From NCBI GenBank assembly GCA_010093685.1, contig MU006230.1:790013-854012 (forward strand): a DNA stretch of 64,000 nucleotides, written 5' to 3'. The notes beneath the pieces were generated by a model that was not told where the DNA came from, searched no databases, and saw only the letters and a program-made list of their open reading frames with translations. Position 1 is the first letter of the stretch. The number at the start of each line of letters is the position of its first letter. This DNA is from Ophiobolus disseminans (lineage: Eukaryota; Ascomycota; Dothideomycetes; Pleosporales; Phaeosphaeriaceae). Made by a program: the position numbers and the translations under genes. Positions 43,247 through 54,369 of the stretch are shown piece after piece.

Positions 43247-44572
43247 CTACACCCCTCCCTCCCCACTTTTCAACTCCTCCATCAACCCATGAATCAACTT
43301 AAACATCTCGCCCGCCATCTTCTTCCCCGCCTCCCTCCAACTCTCCTCACAAAGCCTTCCAAAGCGATCAGGATGCCAGCGCAACCTCTCCTGCCTTAGC
43401 CACTCATAACTATACAACCCGCTCGCGCGCAGCAATCTCTCCACGTCGTGCTGGCACGCGTGTATGCCGTATTCGTCGGATTTGAAGAGCGTGCAGGATG
43501 ATAGGGAGCATGTCGTTATGATTGCGGGGAGATATGGGAAGGATGTGAGGAGTTTGGGCGTTGAGGATGTGGTACGGGAGACTGAGGGGCGGGAGGGAGA
43601 TTGGCTGGTAGCAGACGTAGACGATTGAGATCGGACCTGGAGTTTGCGTGGCGTTTTGGGTTTGGAGCCGCCGATTGATGCGGAGGCGGATGCGAACATT
43701 GTGGCTGTTTGGAGGGACCATTTTTCGTAGAGGGCCTGGGTTGCTGCGTCTGGGATTGGGTCGGAAGGGGTTGGGATTGGGACACTGGTGCTGGGTTGGG
43801 CTTTGTGTTTCGGTTTTGCGCGGGCGAAGAAGTTTAGGGCGAAGGTTTCTAAGGCGTCTTCGTTGATGTCGTCGATGGAGCCGGCCCACGTCCCGTCTCG
43901 TCGTATGGCGATGAATTGGTCTGGAATCGTGGGATCGAGGGTGATGAATGTTAGGTCGCTCCATAGGAAACCTTTCTCTGCTTTCCATTCTTCGATTGTC
44001 TCTTTGTAGATCTCCCAGGCATCTTCGTCGCCTAATCTGTAAACTACGTTGCCGTACTCGCTCATGGCGAAGAAGGCGCCTTCAGGCCCCCACGTCACCG
44101 TCCGAGGTGGGCCCACCCGCCATCCGGAGGGTGTGAGCCATGACTGTAATGCGTCTTCGAGGCTGTGCGGTAGATTGGCCCAGCGGATGAGTTCAGGGTG
44201 CCATATGATGAAGGAGTCATCCGGACCTAGGAAAGCGCGTAGATGTGGCGAATGCCATGTCTTTGCTAGAATTGTTTGGAGACGTGGAGGTATGGATGGA
44301 CCCCAGCGAAGTGTGTTTGTACCGGTCGAGTCTTTGAAGCTGAGGAGCCAGGAGTCTGGGTTTGGTCCTAGTGTTGCCCAATGGAGATCTGCAACGGTGC
44401 TGCCTCGGAGTAGAGTTTGAAGTGATGACGAGAGGTTACGACTATGGCAGTCAGCAGGCGTGTATGGTAGAGTCTACAATATGAAGGTCGGTACTCACTG
44501 TCTCAACCCCTGGAAGCTCTTCGAGATAAAGCTATCATTCGTCCCAAAGGAGAAGAACGAGGTGCTGCTCAT
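43247..44572 (-). CDS. Fungal protein of unknown function with J-like C-terminal helix (family member A)
   Basis: Two exons (44572-44499 and 44441-43247) give 422 residues starting MSSTSFFSFGTNDSFISKSF. Residues 25-215 hold three degenerate repeats of a beta-rich unit (SWLLSFKDSTG..., SFIIWHPELIRWANLP..., AFFAMSEYGNVVYRL...) and resemble the protein encoded at 44974-45936. After a Pro/Ser-rich linker, the C-terminus has LYSYEWLRQERLRWHPDRFGRL, a helix with an HPD as in J-domains, followed by an amphipathic helix. Such C-terminal modules occur in many uncharacterised fungal proteins. Function unknown. Confidence 0.7.
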
Positions 44573-44973
44573 GCTGTGATATTATTGGATCTGGTGAAAT
44601 ATGACGTCACAGCCTCCCAACCTTGATATGGCGAGACTTTTTACCGTGGCACCAAAAACCGCATCCAACCCTCATCGGACAGTACAAACCCCTCTCTATC
44701 TTGTGAAGTGTGCTTCACGGAATTTCGCTTCTCTCGTTACTCTGCCAACGGCGCGTGATGCCTCGGGAGCCCGATGCTCTTGCTTTCCTGTTTAATCCTG
44801 GAAGCGATCGGCTTGGCGGAGATGAGCGTTCTTATCGTTCGATCACAGCCTCACTATCTTCAATCTCTCGTTTGAGGGTGTAGGACACTTGTCTTACTGC
44901 GCTTTCGCGATATTTTCCACATCTGCAAGCGGGTGTTTCGTTTAGCGAGCCCGCGCTTCTCCTCTCACCGCTC
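44573..44973. promoter_or_regulatory. Divergent promoter between two related genes
   Basis: 401 bp between the start codons of family members A and B. No inverted duplication of the promoter halves is obvious. Confidence 0.4.
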
Positions 44974-45936
44974 ATGTGCGAATCAATCCTCTCTTTTGGG
45001 CAACGCGGTGGCCACTTCTTCCAATGTCCGTCGCGAAGAGAAGCGTATGTACCACAAGTAATTATTCTTTGGAAATCTCTTGACTGATAAGCAAATAGAA
45101 TGCGTCTACCCAAGAAGCTTGCATCTCTTTTGTCATCTAGGCAGCTACAATACGTTCACCACGTTGCGCTTGGGTTTGAGGATAGCTTCCTTATTACGTG
45201 GCGCGACAACAATGGCCATAATCGAATCGACAGCGATGGCTTACCCCTTGAGTTGCGCGAGTTTCTGTACGCCCGCGACCCGCAACGAGGATTTGAACGC
45301 GACTTCTCTCGCATACAATGTTCGATTGGTCCATACAACGCCTCATTCTTCGTTCATGATGGTTCAGCATATCGCTGGCTGAATTTACCACCGAAGCTAC
45401 TGTTGGCGTTGCAATCTCGCATCAACGACGGTAACTGGACCGATCGCCCACGACTTGTTGCGCTGGGTGCTAACGACAACTTTGTTCTGATTACGGACAA
45501 GCATGCACCTGTCTGGACTCTAAACAATTACGATTCCCTCTCAAACCTGCTAGACAGCTTGGCTCTGCAGAACCGTGGCATAGCCGACATCCACAGCATC
45601 ACACTGCATGCCCATCGATTCGGAAGCTTCATCACCCAATCACGAAATGGTACACTGAGTCATGAGAACTTGCCGTCCCACTCAATTCCTGCCCTACAAG
45701 AGATGGTTGCCCCAATTCTCAAAGATTCGAAGGAGGCAGAGCGCAGACCTTTGGCGCGTCGAGAGAGCGACTTGAGGGACACTTTACAAAGGCGATCAAG
45801 CAACCTTCAACAGCGAGCGCAACTCCGAAGAGAATGGACTGACAGCAAGCAACAGTTCACGGCGCAAGCAAAAGGCATCAAGCTCAGCCTCAGCATAAAC
45901 CTCAGTGCCGGCGGCTTGGCGAGATTGCTGGGCTAA
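44974..45936 (+). CDS. Fungal protein of unknown function (family member B)
   Basis: Two exons (44974-45044 and 45099-45936) with a 54-nt intron give 302 residues (MCESILSFGQRGGHFFQCPS...). The intron falls at the place equivalent to that of member A, shortly after the SFG motif, and both have very short first exons. Shared pattern: SFLITWRDNNG, ASFFVHDGSAYRWLNLPPKLLLAL, NFVLITDKHAPVWTL. The C-terminus is a coiled-coil-like Arg/Gln/Ser-rich helix and a Leu/Gly tail; it lacks the HPD helix of A. Function unknown. Confidence 0.7.
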
Positions 45937-45989
45937 GATTCTCATCATCCTTGCGCTGATGGTTATTGTATGATACTATTTTCGCCCCT

Positions 45990-46760
45990 ATTTTGGATGG
46001 GATAGTTCAGCTTGAGTTTTACGACCTGCTATCTCTTTTCGAATCGTCATACAGTAGCCTAAACGCCGAACCCAGTGTATCGAACACAGTCTTGGCACTC
46101 TTGTTCTCTACCGGCTGTCCATTGTCCAACACAGCGAGTGACTTTGTCGCACCCGAAAAGATTCTCCAGGCGATTGCTCGACTGTTATCACGGCTCGGTG
46201 GCAGGGCTCGGTATGCACGAGATGCCGACAGCGAGTGCTGGCCACGACGTCACAAGGTGTTGTCGATTCGTCCCGCTGCATTGGAATCTGGGATTAGAAC
46301 GTTAGCGAAGCAGAACACTTTGTCTTTGGCCGTAACAAAACTCTAGCGAGAAAGCCGAGGCATCGAGACTAGATGTGGATGCTTTGGTGGACCAGAGGCC
46401 TACACTTTGAAAGCCGCCCTGGATCCTGTCGTCTTCGACCAACTTTCCGAGACAAAGATTGGACCACAGGCTCTCGTTTGTGGAGATGAGTGGGTCACGC
46501 GGACTGCCTAGAGGCTTGGGCAAAATTCATCCGGCTCTAGTGCTGATCTATCGACGCTGTCGACATGTACGGTCCCTGAACGTAATGGTAGCATCTGGAA
46601 CAAGGCAAACATGAATGAGACCCTACTACCGCCCGTCCGCCCGCCGATACCAATATGCTGTCCCGGCTCCATAGTCAAAAACATACTCCGCAGCACTGGC
46701 TCTGCTTCACCTTGCCAAGAGCACGTGAATTTCTTTATCTCCACTACGTCATCCTGGAAC
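45990..46760 (-). pseudogene. ABC transporter (ABC-C type) relic, second nucleotide-binding domain
   Basis: The minus strand carries ordered fragments of an ABC-C NBD: FTCSWQGEAEPVLRSMFLTM, a damaged Walker A (GIGGRTGGSRVSF instead of GxxGxGKS/T), LPLRSGTVHVDSVD, then NLCLGKLVEDDRIQGGFQSVGLWS and a signature-like FCYGQRQSVLLR, and finally LAVLDNGQPVENKSAKTVFDTLGSAFRLLYDD in the H-loop/C-terminal place. The stretch that should hold Walker B is missing or scrambled. Several frames are used. Possible remains of the transmembrane part lie up to about 47020. Confidence 0.65.
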
Positions 46761-48394
46761 TAATGAGCCGACGACATAGGCATTCCAGAGATTTCCTAGA
46801 CTTGGGTACCATTATCAAGAGGACACCAAGCAACCCAACATGAATGAGGCTTGGCCGCAGGTGCGAGTATTGTAGTGGCTTTGGTTGGAGGCACGTCGTC
46901 AATCTATGTCCTCTGGTTGCAGCATGCTGCAGGCAAAGAGCCCTACACCTCTTATCAGTAATCTGCAGAACCAAAACGACGCTTTCAGTCCTGTCTCGCG
47001 GAGATGACACAAGTCTCAAGTTTCATAGGTGTAGGAGCTGCTCAATACTTCTGATCCTACCCGAGAACAACGAGCAACACTATCAACTTGCTACGCAATG
47101 TCAAGATGGAGATACTCCGCGCTTATCAATATAGCTCGATCAACCCGCGCCTACCGCAACAGGCGCTATACACGCACCGCCCATCTGTCGTACTCAACAT
47201 GTATTGCGATACCAAGCGCATTCACATTCGCCCAGGCCTCATGTACATTGTGGATGCTCCGAAGGATCACACTCCACGTCGGTGCTGACAGGTATGCAGC
47301 CGGCATTATTGCAAGCCTTGGCGTTATGAAGCTTCAACATTCTCTCCGATTACGCATATCAAGACACCATGAACCATGGTAATCGTGCGATAGGTGGGAT
47401 GCTATTATCACCCCTAGGATACCTATGCATGACACAGTCAGTTCACATGAATTTAGAACGATACACTTGGAGGTGATGACTTCTTGTGATGCCTGCATAT
47501 ATGAGTCTGTATCCGGCGACCCTTGCTGTAGCTTTCTCGTATTGATAGCTGATTGAGAAGGGGGCGCGCATGTTCTCCAGGTAGATCTTACATGAGATTG
47601 GTAGCTCGATTCATATTAAACTGACAAGATCGTACAGAATACTTCGTCATACACGATCGCACATCTGCGCACTTTAGACTTATTGTTACGAGCCATATGT
47701 TCCAAGTACCTAGGATGAAAGCACACTTGCACCATTGTTTCTGGAGAGTTTGAAGGATTCACATGCATGAATTAATGTGAAGTATATGGCTCGGTTGAGA
47801 TTCGCCCTGCAGTCACAACGAAGGGATTGCAAAAGATACCGAATACCAACCATTGCGTCTATCGTATTGCACATGGCGCATGTCAGATCCGCAGACGCTA
47901 AGCGACACGCGCGGCTAATCAGGTGCGTTTGACGCGGGAAATTTGAATTGCAAGGCGATTGCGAGAATGTCAGACTCTCTCACGTGTCCGGGTACATGGC
48001 TAAGCAAGAATCACTTTCATTCATATGATCCCCGGCTAAACTCTGCTGACCTAAGATAGAAGGTGATATTTTCAGATACAGACGCAGAAACAAGACAACA
48101 ACCCGTGGTTAGAGGCATTGCCCTGTCGCTAGAGAAGATGTGACAGTAGAAATGGGTAGTTCTTACGCCGATACTCACCGCTTAGTGTGTTGAAGGATCG
48201 ACAGTGCCAATAGGACACCGCTCCCAACAGATTGGTTTGTTCGTGGTGAGATTTGCTCGATCGCGCCATTGCCCTTCACTCAGGCTACGCTGCTGTACTG
48301 AACAATTCACGCTAAGCGAGCGTCCTTGATACGGAATACCTCCTTACATATAAGTATTCATTGCCCCCAATCTTCTAGAGCTCATACTCGCAGC
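46761..48394. other. Gene-free stretch between two pseudogenes
   Basis: 1.6 kb. Up to about 47020 there may be unrecognisable remains of the ABC gene. The rest shows no coding signal, repeat or transposon feature on either strand. Confidence 0.45.
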
Positions 48395-49589
48395 ATGCCG
48401 GGACAAGACTACACTACCATGGAGCAGCAGCCTGAGATGTTCAGCAACCTCAAGCTCTCCAGCAAGCTCGAGACAGACCATCAAGCTGAGCGTAATGCCC
48501 TGCTCTCTTCTCTGCGCGGTCAGACTATCCGTATCCCCGACCTAGTTCCACTCTTCAAACATTGGCCCACAAAGACCAATTCAGGGCTGGATCGCGTGCG
48601 TCTCGACGTTGAACACCGGCTTGCAAGATAAGCATTACGGTCCAAAAGGTCAGCAACGAACCTTCACTGACTGACATTCAAGCACCACTCCTTCGGGCAA
48701 GATTTTGCATGAGCTCCAGATCACGGATGTCGGAATCTTCAGCTCGAAAATATGGCCCTGTGCAGCCCCTGAGAAACTGCAGATCGTCGCGTACCTCTCC
48801 ATCTGGCTCTTCAAATGGGACGACGAAATCGATCATTCTGATGGCACTTTGTGGGGTGAGTTTGGCGCCGCACAAATCTATCGCGACCAAACCCTTGAAT
48901 ATATGGCGGTCTCGCTCGGTCTTCATGATGGTTCGCATGATCCTGCCATTACCAACCCTATCATCCTCGGCTTCGGTCCGATAGCCGCAGCCTTGGAGAA
49001 GAGCTATACTCTGGAGCAGTAGATGAGGGTGTACGATACGATGCAGTTCTTCATGATCATGTCTGAGGAGGAACAGCGACTTCGGCTCTCAGGTGCTATT
49101 CCCCCCATCGACGACTTTTGGCGATACAGGCTAGGTAGCAGTGCTGTGCCCGTGTGCCTAGCTTTCAACGAGTTCATCTGGGGGGGCATGAATCTGCCAT
49201 GCGAGTTCCACGAGGATGAGGATGTCAAGAAGATCCAGAGATGCACCAATACCTTCGTTTCTGGCGTCAACGATATCCTGTCGCTCAAGAAAGAGATTCG
49301 ACGCGGTGCAATCGACTCTCTCGTCCCAGCTTACCTCTATCATGGCGGTGATCTGGACATGGCGGTTGCGAAGGTTGTAGAATTTCTAGGTGCTGAGATC
49401 AGGGGCATGGACGAGGCGGCTGCATCGTTGTTCCGGCGCTACGAGGCGGTGGACGCACATATGCAGAAACAGGTCAAGGACTTTGTCGATGGATGCAAGC
49501 ACCATGCCACAGGAAATCTCTTGTGGAGTTTCGAGACGGGCCGATACGGAGTTGAGTGGGTGGACGAAAAGATTGTCATGGCGCTCTGA
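48395..49589 (+). pseudogene. Sesquiterpene synthase-like gene, inactivated
   Basis: Class I terpene cyclase of the fungal/bacterial pentalenene-synthase-like type. Exon 1 is 48395-48627 and exon 2 starts at 48683. The metal-binding motif is intact (FKWDDEIDHSDG), as are NDILSLKKE (NSE triad) and the late Arg-Tyr pair (GRYGVEW). Two lesions are visible. The intron start reads ATAAGC where GTAAGC is expected; with GT restored the join keeps frame. A TAG at 49020-49022 interrupts the frame right after LEQ and the same frame continues to the normal end. Without them the protein would be about 380 residues, normal for the family. No P450 or other cluster gene lies beside it. Confidence 0.8.
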
Positions 49590-49760
49590 GATGGATACGA
49601 GGCGACACTAAGCGAGGGACCCGGAGAAAATTGATATTTGGAATTATCAAAACGAGAAAGGCTGAGAGGAGCGAATTCAGATTGGCTTAGGTCACGGTAC
49701 ATGGTATGGTTGAAAGAGAGATGTCTCATTACCTAGGTAATCAATTGATGCTTACCTAAT

Positions 49761-51615
49761 CTACAATCGCGCTAACATCCTGTGCGCCGTGGCACCTTCA
49801 ACATTCGGAACACGCACCACTTCCAAACAGATCCCAAGTATCTCTCTCGTATCCCGTGGATCAATGATACCATCATCATGCAGCGCAGCGCTCGTCGTGT
49901 AGCTCTCGCTGTCCCTCAAAACCTCGTCGCGGAACTGCTGAGTCTTTGCACTAAGCTCTGCCTCATCCACATCGCGACCTTGCGTCTGTGCACTTGCGCG
50001 CTGCACCTGCTCCATCACGCCAGCAAGCTGATCGGGGCCCATCACACTACAGCGCCCAATGGGCCATGTGAAGAGAAATCGGGGCTTGAAGCTGCGACCA
50101 CACATGGCGTAGTTTCCCGCGCCATACGAGGCGCCCATGATAATGGAGATGTGTGGTACTGTCGACGTGCTGACGGCAGATACCATTTGCGCCCCACTTT
50201 TGATGATTGAACCATGCTCAGCTTTGGATCCGACCATGAAGCCTGTCACGTTCTGGAGGAAAAGAATAGGTGTATCTCTACATCATGGGTCAGTGGGCGC
50301 TTCTTAACAATGCTCAGTCGTAGCTCGACGTACTGCTGATTGCACATCTTGATGAACTGTGCTCCCTTGCGGGCCTCATCTGCGTTGATAACGGGCGTTT
50401 GGTTTGCGATGATACCTACGCGATGACCTATCGCAGCGTCAATTTCAGCAAATTCACTCAATGCGCGTATTCCAGCTTACCAAAAATGGACGCCCATGCT
50501 GTGGTCAAGTTCCGACCGAATTCAGGCTTGAAGTCCAGGAACCGAGAGTCGTCCACAATGCGGATCAGAACTTCCCGCATATCAAAAGCCTTCCGGATAT
50601 CTGGGTCTATGATAGACAGGAGATCCTCAGCGGAATACCGTGGTGGAAGAGCGGCTATGGGCGAAACATATTCCAGCGATCGAAGATGGAGCGAGGCGAC
50701 CCAATCTCGAGCTTTTCGAATGGCGTCAAATTCATCCTCAGCCATTTGATCAGCCAAACCAGTCAGTTGTGCATGCACTTTCGCACCACCGAGTTCTTCG
50801 GCGCCTATAACCTCTCCAGTTGCCATTTTGACAAGTGGTGGCCCAGCTAGGAAGACTTGGGCCTGATCCTTGACGAAGATCGAGTAGTCGGACAGTGCAG
50901 GATGGTACGCGCCACCGGCTGTGCACGAACCAAATACTACGGCGCATGATGGTTGTCCTTTTTGTGTTCGAACAGATAGATCATGGAAGATTGTTCCACC
51001 TTTGTGGAACACTTTGAACTGGTAGGGTAGAAAGACACCAGCCTACAGGGATATGATCGTCAATGTTTTGCGCAGGAGCCTGGAAGTCCGGGGCACTTAC
51101 CGATTGTACTAGCCCAACGATTGGAAGATCGTTCTCCATTGCGATGGCTGTCAGACGATTCTGTTTCATGACCGTGTACTCATTCCATGCACCACCACTC
51201 TGTGTTGGAATATGAGACAGAACCAGGCAGGGACGATCGTGTATCAACCCCATACCTCCGATCATGCTCGCGCATGGCGTCGAATCCGGGAGGTTGTAGC
51301 CAGCGAATGCTCCAATCTCCAGGAATGGCGAGTCGGTATCGAGCACCAAAGCTATTCGATCTCTTGCTATTGTGGTATGTTAGTCTGGACGAATATCATC
51401 TTAACACCTTACTGACCTAGCAATTGACCACGCGTCGTGTGTCTGTCGAGTGCTGATCGTTTACCCTCAGAGCTGACCTCCACGAGCGCTGTAGAAAATC
51501 TATCGAGGACAGGTTGCCAATTCTTGACATTCTCTTCATGTTGGTGGCCACCAACCTTGACTGATGATTGAACAACGGGGTACGTGGATTGCGGATATGC
51601 TGATTGTACTGCCAT
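49761..51615 (-). CDS. Acyl-CoA carboxylase carboxyltransferase subunit (MCC-beta-like), PTS1
   Basis: Five exons (51615-51417, 51366-51101, 51042-50481, 50427-50334, 50277-49761) give 545 residues. Carboxyltransferase marks: DTDSPFLEIGAFAGY, GSCTAGGAYHPALSD, VFLAGPPLVKMATGE, TPILFLQNVTGFMVG, SIIMGASYGAGNYAMCGR and FLFTWPIGRCSVMGPDQLAGV. It moves CO2 from biotin to an enoyl-CoA such as 3-methylcrotonyl-CoA. The first half differs from typical mitochondrial MCC-beta (SQSGGAWNEY... where MCC has a GGTYYPM-like stretch), so the substrate may differ. There is no mitochondrial leader, and the last three residues are ARL, a PTS1-type signal. It is divergent from the acyl-CoA synthetase. Confidence 0.88.
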
Positions 51616-52004
51616 GACGGTGATAGGGAGTCACAAACCAACAACCACAAGCAAAAGACCAGAATTGGAGCGAATCTTGATGTTGACTAACTCAAGAGTA
51701 CTCTGCTTCTGATCCTCCCAAAATCCCACTAGACTCAGCGCGCGGTCTTACCACGGACGCTAACAAGCGGCTGCGCGACTCTTCATCCGAGGTGTGGGTG
51801 TGGGGCAAGACGGTCCGGAGCCGTGTCCACCATCACCACCAACGGTGCGCGCCGAACGCGGTTGCGCAGCCGTCGCGGCACCTGCGCAACGTTGGAATCG
51901 CCGGCGACCAATTTGATTACTGTTCAACTGCAAGTCTATCATGATGGAATTCATCAAAAGTTCGGTGCAATATTCTGAAGGCACGCTATATTTTCTATCT
52001 CATC
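51616..52004. promoter_or_regulatory. Divergent promoter, carboxyltransferase / acyl-CoA synthetase
   Basis: 389 bp between two start codons. The middle is GC-rich and contains a CGG-N7-CCG inverted repeat (listed separately). Confidence 0.55.
51810..51824. promoter_or_regulatory. ACGG-N7-CCGT inverted repeat (putative Zn2Cys6 site)
   Basis: ACGGTCCGGAGCCGT: two CGG half-sites in everted/inverted order with a 7-bp spacer. It has the same arms and spacer as the site at 59529-59543. Zn2Cys6 factors typically bind CGG triplets with a fixed spacer. Confidence 0.45.
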
Positions 52005-53902
52005 ATGTCAAACACAGAAGTCGCATCACTTGTACGTGGCCCTACAAATCTTCCACTTTGGCATAAGACTATTGGTGGACTTTTGGAAGAGCAAGCACAA
52101 CGACACGAAGGCAGGACAGCTCTTGTCGTACCATGGCAAAGTATCAGATGCAGCTTTCGAGACTTGCAAACGCGCAGCGAGGTGACCGCACGAGCACTAC
52201 TTGCAGCCGGACTCCAAGGAGGTGATATGGTGGCCATCATGGCGGGAAACAGAGTTGAATATATCGATTTCATGCTTGGTGCAGCCAGAGTTGGATGCCC
52301 CTTGATTGTGTTAAACAACACATACACACCGAGCGAACTGATCTCGGCACTTGAGCGCACTTGTCAGTATCTCAAATCGCTACTCATAATGGTGTTTGGC
52401 TAACTGTATCACACTATACAGCTACCAAAGTATTGCTCATTGCATCTAGCATCAGTAGGCGGTCTATGACAAGTCACATTGAAGGCACGCATCAAGTCCA
52501 AGCAGCTGGCAGACTACGACATCTGAAACAAATCGTCGTACTCCCACCAACTAAGCAGTCCAGTCGTAGCCTCACTGTCATGGAATATCATAACTTCCTC
52601 GAAAGTGGAGATGATGTTAGCAACAAGGAGCTCCAAGCTGCAGAGGAAAAGGTCAAGGACACCGATGTCGTGAACGTTCAGTTCACGTCAGGTACAACGG
52701 GGCTTCCCAAAGCAGCACTGTTAACGCACCGGTATGCCTGCACTTCCCACACCGATCGTCCGCTCACAGCTCTCCAGCAACATCCTCAACAACGGCCGCT
52801 TTGTAGGTACACGAATGCACCTTACATCCACCGATATCATATGCTGTCCGCCTCCACTCTTCCACTGCTTCGGCCTCGTTATGGGCTTCCTCAACACCCT
52901 ATCCCACGGCGCAAGCATCGTCTTCCCATCCGATTCCTTCGACGCCTCCCTAACACTCAACGCCATAGCGGCAGAACGCTGCACAGCCCTCCTAGGCGTG
53001 CCAACAATGTTCATCGCACAACTTGAAAAACTCGCATCCAAGCCCTACCAAATAACTTCCCTGCGCGTCGGTCTAGCGTCAGGCGCTCCGGTCCCGATAT
53101 CACTGCAAGAACGACTTAGCAGGGACATGGGCATCAGCGACGTGCTCATCGCATATGGTATGACGGAAGTCAGTCCCGTGTCTACGATGATGGATGTCGG
53201 TGACCCGAAGGAGCGGAAGAGAGGGGGCTTGGGCACGCCGTTGCCGCACAATACTATCAAGATCGTTAACGAGGAGAATAGCATCGTACCGCGGGGGACA
53301 AGAGGCGAGATATGCTCGAGTGGATACGCATTGATGCGTGGGTATCTCGACAATCCTGAGGCTACAAACCAAGCGATGAGACGGGATGGAGAGGGTGTGC
53401 TGTGGATGTACACGGGTGATGAAGGGTATATTGATGAGGAGGGATATGCGCAGATTACGGGCAGGATCAAGGATATGATTATTCGGGGTTAGCACTTGTG
53501 CTCAACGTTTTCTTAGAATTTCAGCTAATTCAACACACAGGTGGTGAGAATATCTTCCCCGCCGAAATCGAAGAACGCCTTCTACAACACCCTGTTGTTG
53601 CTGAAGTCAGCGTGGTAGGCTTGCCAGACGATAGATACGGCGAGGTAGTTAGTGCGTTCATTCGTCTTAGCGAGGGCGAGAAGAAACCTATGATTGCGGA
53701 TGTTCAGAGGTGGGTTGGTGATACTTTAGGTAGGCACAAGGTGCCGGTTCATGTGTATTGGATTGGCCAACATGGGGTGGCGGATGATTTCCCCAAGACG
53801 GGTAGTGGAAAGCATCAGAAACACATTTTGAGGGACATTGGGAGAAAACTACTGCAGAAGCAGGGTGATGAAGGAAAGATCCAGGAGAGAGCTAGGTTAT
53901 GA
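52005..53902 (+). CDS. Acyl-CoA synthetase (AMP-binding), PTS1
   Basis: Four exons (52005-52362, 52422-52731, 52778-53487, 53541-53902) give 579 residues. Adenylate-forming marks: FTSGTTGLPKAALLTH, PPPLFHCFGLVMG, IAYGMTEVSPVS, MYTGDEGYIDEEGYAQITGRIKDMI, GGENIFPAEIEERL and the catalytic Lys in PKTGSGKHQKHIL. It belongs with short/medium-chain or ACSF2-like ligases. It ends in ARL, a PTS1-type signal, and has no leader. In this cluster it probably activates the free acid that feeds the pathway; isovalerate or another beta-methyl acid is the inferred substrate. A SidI-like role in siderophore biosynthesis is a less likely alternative. Confidence 0.88.
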
Positions 53903-54369
53903 TCATTGGCATCGTACGACATCCTCGCATATGTTTAAAATACACATACTCATTTTCCTACCAATTTTCCGTTTGAACGTCCGTCTTGTGTGTTGATGAA
54001 AGCGCCATGTGTTGTGGGTTGAGATTGCGACTTTGGCCGCAGAAGTGACATCATTCACATTTACTTTTCACTCCAATAGAAAAACTACCCGATTAGGCAG
54101 GTTACAGTATACTGTCGATTGCAGTACTATAAGCCGAGGCTCGAGGCCTTTAGCGCACTACACGTTGTGATAGCTGAAAAGACATGAGATTAGGCCCGCT
54201 TTCACTTTCACTTCATTTCTGAATGATTTGTGCATGCTTTCACGACTGTCCAGCCGCTGCCGAAAATATCTCAAGAATTGCATGAAACTCACAAGCAAAA
54301 CAAAACACTTCAATTATCAAGCATGTGTTAATGAAAAAGGAAGGAAAATAGACTTGAACCAACCCCAAC
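53903..54369. other. Convergent intergenic region
   Basis: 467 bp between the 3' ends of the synthetase and fusion genes; moderately AT-rich, nothing recognised. Confidence 0.45.

Noticed and set aside
47088..47382. Overlapping plus-strand open frames after the ABC relic
   Set aside because: No similarity to transporters or other families; probably random.
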